From assembly GCA_002167435.2 (NCBI GenBank), contig NHBR02000140.1:1-64000 (forward strand): 64,000 nt of DNA, given 5' to 3'. Each line of letters begins with the position of its first letter. Position 1 is the first letter of the stretch. This document shows positions 46,849-56,750 of this stretch, in pieces. The position numbers and the translations under genes are program-made. The stretch comes from Allomuricauda sp. TMED12 (GTDB lineage Bacteria; Bacteroidota; Bacteroidia; Flavobacteriales; Flavobacteriaceae). A model generated the notes under the pieces. That model ran no database searches. It was not told the DNA's origin and saw only the letters and a list, made by a program, of their open reading frames with translations.

Positions 46849-49464
46849 CTATTCCGAAGCACCGTCGTAAATTGCATTAAAAATCAATTTATAGGTGCCA
46901 CGAGGCTGTGCTCTAAACTGTGGGCGGAACGCGAACAGGATAGCTGAACCTTTTCCGTATTTGGCTTTTACCATTGCAGGCTTTTTGGCGATAAACTTGT
47001 CTTCGCCCATGGCCCAACCACTCATTAAGAGATCTTTTTCAGCATAGGTTACGATTACTTCGACGTCCGGTGCAGGGGCATCCTTTATATCCTCTTCTCC
47101 ACCTTCACCTGTTTTTCTTTGCTTGTCAATCGTGAAAGCTCTACTTCTATTAAAGGAAACCGCAACGGTATCTTTCATACCAAAAGCCAATGGGTTGGAC
47201 GTGTCCACTCCCGCTTTTATCAAAGAACCAGGGATAAAGAAATCATTGCTGCTGGCACCTTCTACGGCATCACGCAATGGTAATCCAAACTGCTCAATGA
47301 CAAAATCACTAGCGGCATCAAAAGCGATCAATGTTCCGCCTTCTTCCACATAATCGCTTAATGCCATAGAACCTTTTAGGCCAATACCACCAGTAAATTT
47401 TTCGGGCATGCTCAAGTTGCTGTGTCCGTGTAAAATAGAACTTGGTCTCTGTGATGGAATAATAATCGCATCATACTGGGACAAATCTTTGGTTTTGATA
47501 TCGGCATCATGCAAGGTATCCATATCAAATTCGTATTCGTCCATTACAAAACGGGTCCACCCTTCATCCATGTTCGCCACCCAAGATTTGTATAGTCCAA
47601 CTTTGGGCAAATGGATTTTTTTCAATTGAACTTCTGGTTTGGCAGACAAACCGGTGAACTCAAGTCCGAATTCATCGGCCAAGGACTCCATCATTTCTTT
47701 ATCTCCGGAAACAATGTAAGACCCTGCAGGAAAAGTTACTTTTCCAGCTTTGAATTCACCCATACTTTTGTGTGCAGTTCCTCCAGCTTTCAAAATTTTG
47801 TTTGTGGCTACTACAGAGGCGTTGGTGTTTACACTTAGGGCATATCCAAATGAACCGTTTCTGTTTATATCGCCTTCGTAGTATTTTGCCTGGCCTGTAA
47901 CTTTTTCGGTTGAAGCTTTAAAAGGTTCTGCTATTTTATCTACCTCAATCCCCATTTGCATTGGCAATGTCCATCCAGCTAAATCGTATGGTGTATCCGG
48001 AGGACCACCTGGATATTGGAAACGTGTTGGATAGTTTTGTTTTTCCATAAGGTCCAACAAGTATGGCCTAAAGGCCTGTGCAGTATAAATTACATAGGAA
48101 CCTTCTTCATACTCTTTTCCATTGACCGTGAAGTCTTTGGTAGCTTTTTCAACTTCAATTCCACCTTGGAGCAATACGTTCACCAAGTTTACGGACTCAA
48201 AAGCATCCCATTGTTTTTTGCTGATAATGTAGGCGAACAAATCTTCGGTTGTACCTTTTTCAACAGCAGATTTACCCATTTTGTAAATATTGAGCAAGTA
48301 ATTGCTCTTGCGGTCGGCAGCAAGGTCCAAGGTGGCCCAAGTGGCTGTCAACATATAATCTACAGCATCCCTAAAGTGGGATTCGCCCCCTTTCCAAGGG
48401 TCTGGGTACATAATATCCGTACCATCTGTTGGAGTACCACCAGCAACGGTTTTGGGTAATTTTTCGGGGTCGTAGAACCTTGGCGTAGGGGTTGTATGGC
48501 CTGTTTCGGTAAGGATTCCGATCATGTTATGGTAGTAAGGCACTGTGCGTCCTCCGCCGTTCCAGAACATGGTGTAAAAGTTGTCGGCAATGGCACCGGG
48601 CATATTTTCCAAAGAAAAACGCTTGGACATGGCAGAACCTACTTCACTAACGCCTGCAGTAATTGCTGGGTGAATTTTTGGGTTTACCGGATCGGCATAT
48701 GGAGGTATTGAAATTTTGGTCCAAGATGGGGATGATTGATGGTGATTGTAAACAATCTGTGGGTACCATTCGTTATACAATATATTGGTAACATTATACG
48801 TCTCGGGCATGTTGTTCATAAACCAATCCCTGTTGTTATCGTGCCCCATGTAATAATGGTAAAGAATCGGAGGGCGAGAAGTCTCATAAGGAGTGCCTAG
48901 ATTTTTTCGGTACCAGTCCACAACAATGTCCAAGCCATCAGGGTTCATTACGGGCATTAAAAGGGTAATTACGTTTTCCCTGATTTTTTGCATTTCTGCA
49001 GTTTCGGATGTGGCAAGGGTATATGCAAGCTCCGAGGTCATCTGCCCATGGGCCAGCTCCGTGGAGTGCATTCCGCCATCCACCCAAACAATGGCTTTTC
49101 CTTCTTGGGAAAGTTTAACGGCTTCTTCGTCACTTACTTGAACACGAGCCAGTTTGGTACTAATGTCCTTCCATTTATCAAGTTGTGCCAAGTTTTCTTC
49201 TGTGGAGATAAACAATAGGTACATTTTGCGACCCAATACGGTTTCTCCAATTTCAATTTTTTTAACCCTATTGGAGGCTGCATCCAGTTTGGACAAGTAG
49301 TCTTCAATTTGGGAATAATCGGCTAGTTTGTAATCGTCTCCCACCCTAAATCCATAAACATCCTTAGGAGAAGGAACTGTTTGTGCTACGGAAACCGTAG
49401 CGCAAGACAAAGACATCACTGCGGAGAACAGCAATGTTTTGAGATTTGCAATTTTAGTAATCAT
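46849..49464 (-). CDS. Exported M14-family zinc carboxypeptidase with amidotransferase-like C-terminal domain
   Basis: 871 residues with a signal peptide (to about residue 28, VSVAQ). The catalytic domain has the zinc motif H133-S-T-E136 (GGMHSTELAHG), the Arg-type stretch NNRDWF, a His pair at 241-242 (VYNHHQSS) and the TETGHT stretch that supplies the catalytic Glu. From about residue 640 a class I glutamine amidotransferase-like fold follows (YDAIIIPSQRP, GGTLIAFD) without an evident Cys nucleophile. Such fusions are common in Bacteroidota and degrade extracellular peptides. The gene stands alone, ended by a strong terminator. Confidence 0.92.
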   Translation of the reverse strand: MITKIANLKTLLFSAVMSLSCATVSVAQTVPSPKDVYGFRVGDDYKLADYSQIEDYLSKLDAASNRVKKIEIGETVLGRKMYLLFISTEENLAQLDKWKDISTKLARVQVSDEEAVKLSQEGKAIVWVDGGMHSTELAHGQMTSELAYTLATSETAEMQKIRENVITLLMPVMNPDGLDIVVDWYRKNLGTPYETSRPPILYHYYMGHDNNRDWFMNNMPETYNVTNILYNEWYPQIVYNHHQSSPSWTKISIPPYADPVNPKIHPAITAGVSEVGSAMSKRFSLENMPGAIADNFYTMFWNGGGRTVPYYHNMIGILTETGHTTPTPRFYDPEKLPKTVAGGTPTDGTDIMYPDPWKGGESHFRDAVDYMLTATWATLDLAADRKSNYLLNIYKMGKSAVEKGTTEDLFAYIISKKQWDAFESVNLVNVLLQGGIEVEKATKDFTVNGKEYEEGSYVIYTAQAFRPYLLDLMEKQNYPTRFQYPGGPPDTPYDLAGWTLPMQMGIEVDKIAEPFKASTEKVTGQAKYYEGDINRNGSFGYALSVNTNASVVATNKILKAGGTAHKSMGEFKAGKVTFPAGSYIVSGDKEMMESLADEFGLEFTGLSAKPEVQLKKIHLPKVGLYKSWVANMDEGWTRFVMDEYEFDMDTLHDADIKTKDLSQYDAIIIPSQRPSSILHGHSNLSMPEKFTGGIGLKGSMALSDYVEEGGTLIAFDAASDFVIEQFGLPLRDAVEGASSNDFFIPGSLIKAGVDTSNPLAFGMKDTVAVSFNRSRAFTIDKQRKTGEGGEEDIKDAPAPDVEVIVTYAEKDLLMSGWAMGEDKFIAKKPAMVKAKYGKGSAILFAFRPQFRAQPRGTYKLIFNAIYDGASE

Positions 49465-49721
49465 TGTTTTGAATTAGTTATAATTTGACTGAAAATTAAG
49501 CATTTGTGGGGAGGTAATTAAACCCATAGGTGTTAATTGCACATCTTTTCCTTCTTTTTGAAAAGTTTTAGATAAAACCATCCAATAATCATCAATATAC
49601 CAATGGTGTCCATGTGTTTTTTCCATTTGGACGTTTTGGTCAATTTGTTGACCCTTACAGACCACCCCGTGCTTTCTTTCCGCTATTTCTTTGCATCATT
49701 ATTAATCAACAAGTAAAAAAC

Positions 49722-50090
49722 ATGAGTACAAAAAAGAAAGTAGTGGTGTTGATCACCAAAGGGTTGGATGACGAAAGGGCATCTGTAGCATGGAGCATTG
49801 CCAACGGAGGTATTAAAACAGGACTTGATGTAAGCATCTTCCTTGTTAGTTCGGGTGTGGACTGGGTAAGAAAAGGGGCATTTGAATATGCGCACTTGAA
49901 CCCCAAGGATCCTACAATGAAGGATATGATCGAAACCGTCTTACTGAACAAAAGCAGAATTATGGTGTGCCCACCTTGTTCGGCCGTAAGGGGATATACG
50001 CCGGAAGATCTTATCGAGGGAATTGAATTGGTCGGCTCTCCGGCATTGCACCAATTGATTCTTGAAGGAGCGGAAACCATTTCCATTTAA
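49722..50090 (+). CDS. DsrE/DsrF-like sulfur-relay family protein
   Basis: 122 residues from ATG 49722 (MSTKKKVVVLITKGLDDERAS); the frame extends upstream to 49614 but the homologous part starts here. The DsrE fold is indicated by VVVLITKG, GLDVSIFLVSSGVDWV and the C-terminal half with CPPC (IMVCPPCSAVRGY). In the family conserved cysteines carry sulfane sulfur in relay reactions. A rhodanese gene follows after 26 bp, supporting a sulfur-transfer pair. Confidence 0.88.
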   Translation: MSTKKKVVVLITKGLDDERASVAWSIANGGIKTGLDVSIFLVSSGVDWVRKGAFEYAHLNPKDPTMKDMIETVLLNKSRIMVCPPCSAVRGYTPEDLIEGIELVGSPALHQLILEGAETISI

Positions 50091-50116
50091 TCTATTAATT
50101 AAAAAATGATTCAATC

Positions 50117-50485
50117 ATGAGCAATACAGTATCAAAAGTTCATTTCTCCAAAGAAGTTATTGAACAGATCAAGGTTGATAAACTCGATGGAATCCTCGCT
50201 GAGGACAACTTTACTATAATCGATGTAAGGTCTCCGCAAGGCATAGAAAGTCAAGGGAGTATTCCAGGGGCCATAAACATTCCTTTGGAAGAGGTTAAAA
50301 CACAAATAGACAATAGAAGCGAAAATCCAGCTTCCATTTTGAACAGTGGTGGTCCTTTCCTGTTTTGCTGCACAGGTGGTGTAATGTCCTACATGGCAGC
50401 AATCCATGCACAAGAAAACGGTATCCCCAATGTTTACAATTTGGAAGGGGGGCATTCTGCTTGGAAAAACTTAAAAACAGCTTAG
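50117..50485 (+). CDS. Single-domain rhodanese-like protein
   Basis: 122 residues with the rhodanese fold: FTIIDVRSPQGIESQGSIPG at the start of the domain and the active-site loop FCCTGGVMS, in which the first or second Cys carries the persulfide. The C-terminal YNLEGGHSAW is typical of the family. It pairs with the DsrE-like protein in a two-gene operon, probably for moving or disposing of reactive sulfane sulfur. Confidence 0.93.
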   Translation: MSNTVSKVHFSKEVIEQIKVDKLDGILAEDNFTIIDVRSPQGIESQGSIPGAINIPLEEVKTQIDNRSENPASILNSGGPFLFCCTGGVMSYMAAIHAQENGIPNVYNLEGGHSAWKNLKTA

Positions 50486-50512
50486 CCAATCCAGTATATT
50501 CGGGAAGTAAAT

Positions 50513-50547
50513 ATCCATCAACAGTGAAAACATTGTTGGTGGATTTT
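50513..50547 (+). terminator. Terminator after the DsrE-rhodanese pair
   Basis: ATCCATCAACA (50513-50523) pairs with TGTTGGTGGAT (50534-50544) with one G-T wobble, loop of 10, followed by TTTT on the plus strand. It lies 28 bp after the rhodanese stop and just before the convergent AraC gene end. Confidence 0.75.
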
Positions 50548-50558
50548 ACTGTTCTAGC

Positions 50559-51434
50559 TTATCCTACGGCTTGAGATTTGCTGCTTCGCCAGTTGTTGGG
50601 TGTTATGCCGTATGCCGATTTAAAACTGCGGATAAAATGGGAATCACTTTCAAACCCACAATCGTAACAGATCTGCTGAATGGTAAAATCGGTATTGAGC
50701 ATGAGTTTACGTGCTAAATTGAGCCGTTTTGCCATCAACCATTTAGCGGGGGTGGTGTCGTATTCCTTTTTAAAATATCTTTTAAAGGTTGAAATACTTT
50801 GGCCGCACAATCGGGCATATTCTTCAACTTTTAAGTTATAAATGTACTGCTCCTCCATAATCTGCTCAACTGTAAACCCAGAATTTTGTGCCAACGTATA
50901 AAGAACATTTTTAATGCTGGAGTTTTTTGGGTTCATGCAGATGTTCATTAACATTTCCCTGAACTTTAACTCTATGATTTTCTGAGGGGTTTTCTCTGGT
51001 TGTTTTAGGTAAGAAAAAAATGATTGGTAGAGTACGCGTAAACTTTCAGAAACGTCAATACGATACACAAAATTGGGATGTTCCAATTTTTGCATGTGCA
51101 TAGTTTCTTGACCAATATCATTTTCCATACACCGCTTGATGAAATCATCTTTCATAAAAAACATGAGCACGCAAAAGCTTTCCTCAAAATATTGCTGATT
51201 CTTAAAAGCACCCTTGCGAACAAAAATGGACTGATTTTCTTTGACCAAATATTCATTGGAGGGCATAATCCATTTTTTCTGACCATTCAAAACATACACA
51301 ATGCTATGACACTCGGACCAAGCATCAAAAAGCTCTTCTTTTATAGGGCACTTAAACTCAACGATAAGATAGTCCTCACCGATAATTTTATGGTAACCCG
51401 GGGTTTCCAGAAAGTGTTTATAAGAATCAAACAT
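50559..51434 (-). CDS. AraC-family transcriptional regulator
   Basis: 291 residues: an N-terminal cupin-like sensing domain (about 1-150) and a C-terminal AraC double helix-turn-helix (about 188-288) with LNLARKLMLNTDFTIQQICYD and GFESDSHFIRSFKSAYGITPNNW, the strong family signature. The inducer is unknown. It faces the DsrE-rhodanese operon tail to tail, and no obviously coregulated gene is divergent from it. Confidence 0.93.
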   Translation of the reverse strand: MFDSYKHFLETPGYHKIIGEDYLIVEFKCPIKEELFDAWSECHSIVYVLNGQKKWIMPSNEYLVKENQSIFVRKGAFKNQQYFEESFCVLMFFMKDDFIKRCMENDIGQETMHMQKLEHPNFVYRIDVSESLRVLYQSFFSYLKQPEKTPQKIIELKFREMLMNICMNPKNSSIKNVLYTLAQNSGFTVEQIMEEQYIYNLKVEEYARLCGQSISTFKRYFKKEYDTTPAKWLMAKRLNLARKLMLNTDFTIQQICYDCGFESDSHFIRSFKSAYGITPNNWRSSKSQAVG

Positions 51435-51582
51435 TTGTTGTTCAGCATGTTATCACCTTTCAAGGTACGAAAAAATATGATTTGTTTTTGTGTCATAACC
51501 TCTATTTAGTGTCCCTATCTGAAGATTAAGGGATCATGCCTTTTTTCTGGCTGCAATATGGGGTGGTCTGAACATTCAATAT

Positions 51583-51987
51583 CTAACCTAGATTTGGTTT
51601 TTTGCGGGATGCTTTCTTCTCGGCGGTTATTTTTTTGGACTTCAACCGCTTTTCTTTGGAAGATTTGGTCGGTTTGGTCGGTTTTCGCTTTTTGGGAATA
51701 GTAACGGCTTTTTTGAGTATCTCAAAAAAACGTTTTACTACCAAGTCTTTATTTCGATGCTGACTTCGGGCTTCATCACATTGAAGAACTAAAGCACCTT
51801 CATTGGTAAGTCGGGATTTTAGCTTTAATTGAATCCGATGCTTTTCCCTATCCGAAAGGCCTTCCGAGGCTGGGATGTTAAACGTGAGCTCTACTTTGGA
51901 GGAAACCTTGTTCACGTGCTGACCTCCAGCCCCGCTGCTGCGCATGGCCTTAAACTTTAGCTCGCTATGTATCTGTTTCTTGTCCAA
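51583..51987 (-). CDS. arfB: Alternative ribosome-rescue factor, peptidyl-tRNA hydrolase
   Basis: 134 residues containing only the peptide-release domain: GGQ at 21-23 within RSSGAGGQHVNKVSSKVEL, followed by a very basic C-terminal tail (KRKPTKPTKSSKEKR) that inserts in the empty mRNA channel. This is the ArfB/YaeJ pattern; classical release factors are much longer. The gene overlaps the end of the ABC ATPase gene by 23 bp and is therefore translationally coupled to it. Confidence 0.93.
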   Translation of the reverse strand: MDKKQIHSELKFKAMRSSGAGGQHVNKVSSKVELTFNIPASEGLSDREKHRIQLKLKSRLTNEGALVLQCDEARSQHRNKDLVVKRFFEILKKAVTIPKKRKPTKPTKSSKEKRLKSKKITAEKKASRKKPNLG

Positions 51988-52960
51988 CTTGGAGCCTTCT
52001 ATTTATGGTTTCCAAAGATACATTAAGAAATATGGTTACTCCTTTTTCCTGCTTTTTCTCAGAATTAAAAAAGATAATGGTTCCATCATCTGCAACTCCT
52101 TCATTTAAGTGATGGCTGCCTTTAAAAAAAGAGTTGGCCACCTCAACTTTTAGACCAGAGGAATCGGAAAATTTGAACTCATGCGGATATACCAATACCA
52201 ACTTATCAATTTCGGAATAGGATTTTAAAAGTTTCATAGGAACCTTGTTCACCTGTCCAAACAACGAAGCAGTGTAGTAATTGGGGGGATTGTTATAGAG
52301 TTCTTGTGTGTTCTGATTGGCGATTATATGTCCCTTTTCCAAAATCAAAGTGCGTTCTGCAAAAGGCAGTACATCACTCGGGTCATGGCTTGCTGTAAGT
52401 ACCGTAACCCCTTGTTTTTTAAGGTATAAAAATAGATTCCGACGGAGAGCGTTACGTTTAAAATTATCGATATGGCCAAAGGGTTCGTCCAAGAGTAAAA
52501 TTTCGGGCTCTTGGGCCAACACACGGGCAAGGGCCACACGTTGTTGCTGTCCACCGCTGAGGTACTTTACCTTGGTCTTTGCGTATGCTTTCATCTCGAT
52601 CAATTCCAGCAGTTCGTTGATTCGTTCTTCGTGTGTATCACGTTCAAAAACGGAAAGGAACTGACCTATGTTCTCTTCCACGGTAATGAAGGGCATCAAA
52701 TCAAAATCCTGAGCCAAATATTTCATGTAGGGCTCACCTGGAACTAGATTGAAATTGGGCCCCAGTGCTTCAATGTCTCCCCAAAAAACAGAACCCTCTT
52801 CCACATGGAGCAGTCCGTAAATAATTTTGAGCAAGGTGCTTTTTCCCGAGCCACTTTCGCCCATCAAAGCCACGTGCTCCCCTGGGGCCACTTCAAAAGA
52901 AATGTCCTTTAAAATAGTCTGGTTACGATAACCAAAAGAATCTACTTGGACTTTTAGCAT
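51965..52960 (-). CDS. Orphan ABC transporter ATP-binding protein
   Basis: 331 residues: ATPase domain with Walker A GESGSGKST, signature LSGGQQQRVALARV, Walker B LLLDEPFGHID and switch His in TASHDPS, then a ~100-residue C-terminal domain resembling the TOBE-type regulatory domain of importer ATPases (EFKFSDSSGLKVEVANSFFKG). No permease or binding protein gene is adjacent, so its partner is elsewhere. It is coupled to arfB by overlap and preceded by the peptidase terminator. Confidence 0.9.
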   Translation of the reverse strand: MLKVQVDSFGYRNQTILKDISFEVAPGEHVALMGESGSGKSTLLKIIYGLLHVEEGSVFWGDIEALGPNFNLVPGEPYMKYLAQDFDLMPFITVEENIGQFLSVFERDTHEERINELLELIEMKAYAKTKVKYLSGGQQQRVALARVLAQEPEILLLDEPFGHIDNFKRNALRRNLFLYLKKQGVTVLTASHDPSDVLPFAERTLILEKGHIIANQNTQELYNNPPNYYTASLFGQVNKVPMKLLKSYSEIDKLVLVYPHEFKFSDSSGLKVEVANSFFKGSHHLNEGVADDGTIIFFNSEKKQEKGVTIFLNVSLETINRRLQVGQETDT

Positions 52961-52970
52961 AGAAAAGAAA

Positions 52971-52990
52971 GGCTACTAAAATCAGTAGCC
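52971..52990 (-). terminator. Terminator of the S9 peptidase gene
   Basis: GGCTACT (52971-52977), six-base loop, AGTAGCC (52984-52990); on the minus strand followed by TTTCTTTTC. It separates the S9 peptidase gene from the ABC ATPase gene downstream. Confidence 0.8.
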
Positions 52991-53000
52991 CTTTATATTA

Positions 53001-55157
53001 TTAATCTTTAAATTCCTTCAACACGGCTTGATTGGGCAGTTCATCATATCCCATATTAAAAAAGGTAAACCCAAAAATATCGGCATATTGCTCAATGGTC
53101 TTGCTTACAGGAGTCCCTGCACCGTGACCGGCATTGGTCTCGATTCTAATCAATGTGGGCTGTTCTCCAGCTTGTTTTTCTTGTAGTTCCGCAGCAAACT
53201 TAAAGCTGTGTGCAGGAACCACACGGTCATCGTGATCTCCCGTAGTTACCAATGTAGCAGGATATTCTGTGCCTTCTTTTACGTTGTGTACTGGGGAATA
53301 TCCCTTGATATAATTGAACATTTCCTCACTGTCTTCGGAAGTTCCATAGTCGTAGGCCCATCCTGCTCCAGCGGTAAAGGTATGGTAGCGCAGCATGTCC
53401 ATCACTCCAACAGCGGGCAAAGCTACTTGCATTAAATCAGGACGCTGGGTCATGGTGGCACCGACCAATAATCCTCCGTTGGAACCACCGCGGATGGCGA
53501 GATATTCTTTGGAGGTGTACTTGTTGTCAATCAAGTATTCGGCAGCAGCGATAAAGTCATCAAATACATTCTGCTTTTGAAGCTTGGTACCCGCTAGGTG
53601 CCATTTTTTACCGTATTCACCGCCACCTCTTAGGTTGGGAACGGCATACACACCGCCTTGCTCCATCCAGACTGCATTTACAATGCTGAAAGAGGGCGTT
53701 AAACTAATATTGAATCCTCCATAACCATACAGGATGGTCGGGTTTTTTCCGTTGAGCTCTGTTCCTTTTTTATAGGTAATGATCATAGGCACCTTTGTGC
53801 CATCTTTTGAATTGTAAAACACCTGTTTTGATTCGTAATCATCGGGATTGAAATCAATTTGAGGTTTCCAGTATTGTTCGTACTCGCCAGTCTCCACATT
53901 ATATTTGTACAACGAACCGGGCGTGTTGTAATTGGTAAAGGAAAAATAGAATTCCTTGTCCTCTTTTTTGCCGCCAAAACCTCCAGCGCTTCCAACGCCA
54001 GGCAGTTCCACTTCACGGATCAAGTTGCCTTCATAATCATATTGAAGTACTTTGGAAATGGCGTCCACCATGTATTCGGTAAAGAAATAACCTCCACCTG
54101 TTCCCGCGGTCAATACGTTTTCGGTCTCAGGAATAAGGTCTTCCCAATTTTCAGGAGTCGGGTTGGATGCATCCACAACCACCACCTTTTTATTGGGAGC
54201 TTCTCGGTCGGTCACCAAAAAGAGTTTTGAACCTTCGTTGTCGATAACGTAGGTGTCAGAGTCGGTATCATCCAAAATCGTGATTAGCTCAGGATTATCT
54301 TGGGAAAGGTCCATCATAAACAATTTGTTGCCCGATGTGGAAACCGATGCCGAAATAAAAAGATACTTCTGGTCTTCGGAAACGGAACCGCCTACATAAC
54401 GATGCTTTTCTTCGGGTGTTCCACCAAAGATGATCTTGTCCTCGGATTGGGGCGTTCCCAACTTATGATAGTATAGTTTGTGCTGGTCGGTTTTTGCGGA
54501 AAGTTCGCTTCCCTCGGGCTTATCATAGCTAGAGTAGAAAAAACCATCATTTCCTTTCCAAGAAACGCCACTGAATTTAATATCGACCAAGGTGTCCTCT
54601 ACAATTTCTTTGGACTCCGCATCAATGGTAATGGCTTTTCTCCAATCGCTACCTCCTTCTGAAATAAGGTAGGCGGCTTTGGAGCCATCTTTGGTAAAGC
54701 TGAGTCCCATTAAGGATGTAGTGCCATCTTCGGAAAATGTGTTGGGGTCCAAAAAGACCTCTTCTTCGCCATCATTCTTTTTACGGTAAACCACATATTG
54801 GTTTTGTAGCCCATTGTTTTTGTAATAATAGGTGTAGTCACCTTCCTTGAAAGGGGAGCCTACTTTTTCATAGTTCCAAAGTTTTTCCAATCGGTTTTTT
54901 AGGTCCTCACGGAACGGAATCTTGTCCAAATACCCAAAAGTGACCGCGTTTTGTTTTTTTACCCAAGCTTCGGTCTCTTCGCTACGGTCGTCTTCCAACC
55001 AGCGATAGGGGTCCGGGACCTCATTTCCAAAATAATTATCTACGGTATCGACTTTTTTGGTAATGGGATAGTTCACAGTTATAGGTTCTCTTTGTTTAGT
55101 GTTTTCTTGGCAGGCTGCAAATAAAACCACGGCAGCCAACAGACTTATGTTTTTCAT
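53001..55157 (-). CDS. Prolyl oligopeptidase (S9 family) lipoprotein
   Basis: 718 residues from ATG 55157, chosen because it opens on a lipoprotein signal with lipobox LFAAC16. The N-terminal half is a seven-bladed beta-propeller ([12 protein letters not shown] entry, repeated WxG-type blades), and the C-terminal half is an alpha/beta hydrolase with the Ser in GGSNGG ([15 protein letters not shown]), Asp in TTGDHDDRV and His in NAGHGAG. It cleaves after Pro in short peptides. Membrane anchored in the periplasm or on the surface. Confidence 0.95.
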   Translation of the reverse strand: MKNISLLAAVVLFAACQENTKQREPITVNYPITKKVDTVDNYFGNEVPDPYRWLEDDRSEETEAWVKKQNAVTFGYLDKIPFREDLKNRLEKLWNYEKVGSPFKEGDYTYYYKNNGLQNQYVVYRKKNDGEEEVFLDPNTFSEDGTTSLMGLSFTKDGSKAAYLISEGGSDWRKAITIDAESKEIVEDTLVDIKFSGVSWKGNDGFFYSSYDKPEGSELSAKTDQHKLYYHKLGTPQSEDKIIFGGTPEEKHRYVGGSVSEDQKYLFISASVSTSGNKLFMMDLSQDNPELITILDDTDSDTYVIDNEGSKLFLVTDREAPNKKVVVVDASNPTPENWEDLIPETENVLTAGTGGGYFFTEYMVDAISKVLQYDYEGNLIREVELPGVGSAGGFGGKKEDKEFYFSFTNYNTPGSLYKYNVETGEYEQYWKPQIDFNPDDYESKQVFYNSKDGTKVPMIITYKKGTELNGKNPTILYGYGGFNISLTPSFSIVNAVWMEQGGVYAVPNLRGGGEYGKKWHLAGTKLQKQNVFDDFIAAAEYLIDNKYTSKEYLAIRGGSNGGLLVGATMTQRPDLMQVALPAVGVMDMLRYHTFTAGAGWAYDYGTSEDSEEMFNYIKGYSPVHNVKEGTEYPATLVTTGDHDDRVVPAHSFKFAAELQEKQAGEQPTLIRIETNAGHGAGTPVSKTIEQYADIFGFTFFNMGYDELPNQAVLKEFKD

Positions 55158-55439
55158 GTTTTCTCGGATTGATTCGGATAAAAATACCACAAAAGGAATG
55201 ATATTAAAGACTGACATATGGGCTTTAACGATTTTTTTGAAATTGGCGATGTCGCGATGAATATTGCATAACTTTTTTAAAGGTTCTCATGCAAACGGAA
55301 ATGACAATCCCATAAATGCTAGTCGGATGGAGTTTGTCGAAAAAGTTAATATTGTGTTAAGAAAATTCAACTAAATAACATTATATTATGAGGAAAAGTA
55401 TTACATTCATCCGGATTAAAATTAAAAACTAATAGAATT

Positions 55440-56684
55440 ATGAAAAAAACTCTTTTAAAAAGTATGGTCCTTTTGGCCAGTACTGGGTTGCTTTTATTCT
55501 CCTGTTCGGATGAGAGTCAAACTGAAATCGACAACCTTGAAAATTCAATTGCAGTTCCTGAAAGTGAAGAATCGGTACTGTTTAATCAAGGCAGTTACGT
55601 AATTGATGGATCGTATATCATTGTCTTTGACCAAAAGGTGACCGGTGACGTTGGCGCTAAGTTTGGAAGTGACTATAAATCGGCCAAAGGAGCGGTAAAA
55701 CAATTAGCCACTGAAATTTTGGGTACTCTACAAATGAAGGGAGATATAATTGATCATGTGTATAGCAAAACCCTAATGGGAGTGTCTGCTAGAATGAGTC
55801 CTTCGGATGTGGCCAAGCTTTCAGGTGATGATCGCATAGCCTACATAGAAAAAGATCAAATGTTCACATTGGCACCACCTCCAGGCAAAGGTCCAGGTGG
55901 AGGAGGAGGTGGATCGACCGCCCAAGAAACTCCTTGGGGAATTGCCAGAGTTAATGGTGGAGCTTCTTATACAGGCAATAATGTAGCTTGGATCATTGAT
56001 TCAGGTATTGAGTCCACTCACGAAGATTTGAATGTGGATGTAAGTCGAGGGTACAATGCCTTTACCAATGGTCCCGATTCTGATTTGACCGTGGATAACA
56101 ATGGTCACGGGACACATGTTGCAGGAACGGTAGCAGCCATCAATAATGAAATCGGTGTAGTTGGTGTTGCTGCAGGAGCAACCGTTATTCCAGTGAAGGT
56201 TTTGGACCGTCGTGGTAGTGGTTCCTACTCTGGAGTTATTGCGGGAATTGATTTTGTTGCCGCCAATGCTTCCAATGGAGATGTTGCCAATATGAGTTTG
56301 GGAGGTGGATTCTCACAAGCCGTTAACGATGCGGTGATCAATGCTTCTTCAGTGGTAAAATTTGCCATTGCAGCAGGTAATGAAAGCTCCGATGCGAATG
56401 GGTCTTCGCCAGCTTCTGCAAATGGAAATAATATCTACACTATTTCTGCTATGTCGGAAGGAGATATTTGGGCTTCGTTCTCTAATTACGGAAACCCTCC
56501 AGTTGATTATTGTGAGCCCGGTGTAGCCATTAAATCTACATGGCCAGGAGGATACAACACAATCAGCGGAACTTCAATGGCTTCTCCACATGCATGTGGA
56601 CTGTTGCTTTTGGGTAACATTAGCAATGGTGGTACAGTAAGCGGTGATCCAGACGGAAATGCGGATACTATTGGAGTAAACTAA
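55440..56684 (+). CDS. Subtilisin-like S8 protease with I9 propeptide, lipoprotein
   Basis: 414 residues with a lipoprotein signal (Cys at 22, LLLFSC), an inhibitor I9 propeptide domain (about 58-145), a Gly-rich linker (about 147-158) and the S8 catalytic domain with D187 (WIIDSGIESTH), H223 (NGHGTHVAGT) and S379 (GTSMASPHACGLL). The domain is complete but there is no sorting or extra C-terminal domain. The propeptide is presumably removed after export. Its gene is monocistronic with its own terminator. Confidence 0.95.
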   Translation: MKKTLLKSMVLLASTGLLLFSCSDESQTEIDNLENSIAVPESEESVLFNQGSYVIDGSYIIVFDQKVTGDVGAKFGSDYKSAKGAVKQLATEILGTLQMKGDIIDHVYSKTLMGVSARMSPSDVAKLSGDDRIAYIEKDQMFTLAPPPGKGPGGGGGGSTAQETPWGIARVNGGASYTGNNVAWIIDSGIESTHEDLNVDVSRGYNAFTNGPDSDLTVDNNGHGTHVAGTVAAINNEIGVVGVAAGATVIPVKVLDRRGSGSYSGVIAGIDFVAANASNGDVANMSLGGGFSQAVNDAVINASSVVKFAIAAGNESSDANGSSPASANGNNIYTISAMSEGDIWASFSNYGNPPVDYCEPGVAIKSTWPGGYNTISGTSMASPHACGLLLLGNISNGGTVSGDPDGNADTIGVN

Positions 56685-56705
56685 CCCTATCACTATAAAA
56701 AGAAG

Positions 56706-56723
56706 AGGGCCCAATTGGGCCCT
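56706..56723. terminator. Bidirectional terminator between the S8 protease and asd
   Basis: AGGGCCC (56706-56712), AATT loop, GGGCCCT (56717-56723), then TTTTTT on the plus strand. Only a short AAGAAG precedes it, so it mainly serves the S8 protease gene. Confidence 0.88.
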
Positions 56724-56750
56724 TTTTTATTATTAACAAGCAATGACTAT

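Noticed and set aside
49474-49665. Minus-strand open frame of 63 codons between the M14 peptidase and the DsrE-like gene
   Set aside because: No recognisable homology, no clear ribosome binding site, and it occupies the divergent promoter region. A start at 49626 (50 codons) would be possible but nothing supports it.
55158-55439. Hidden gene or RNA in the 282-bp gap before the S8 protease
   Set aside because: AT-rich, no open frame of note, no convincing fold; it probably contains only the divergent promoters.
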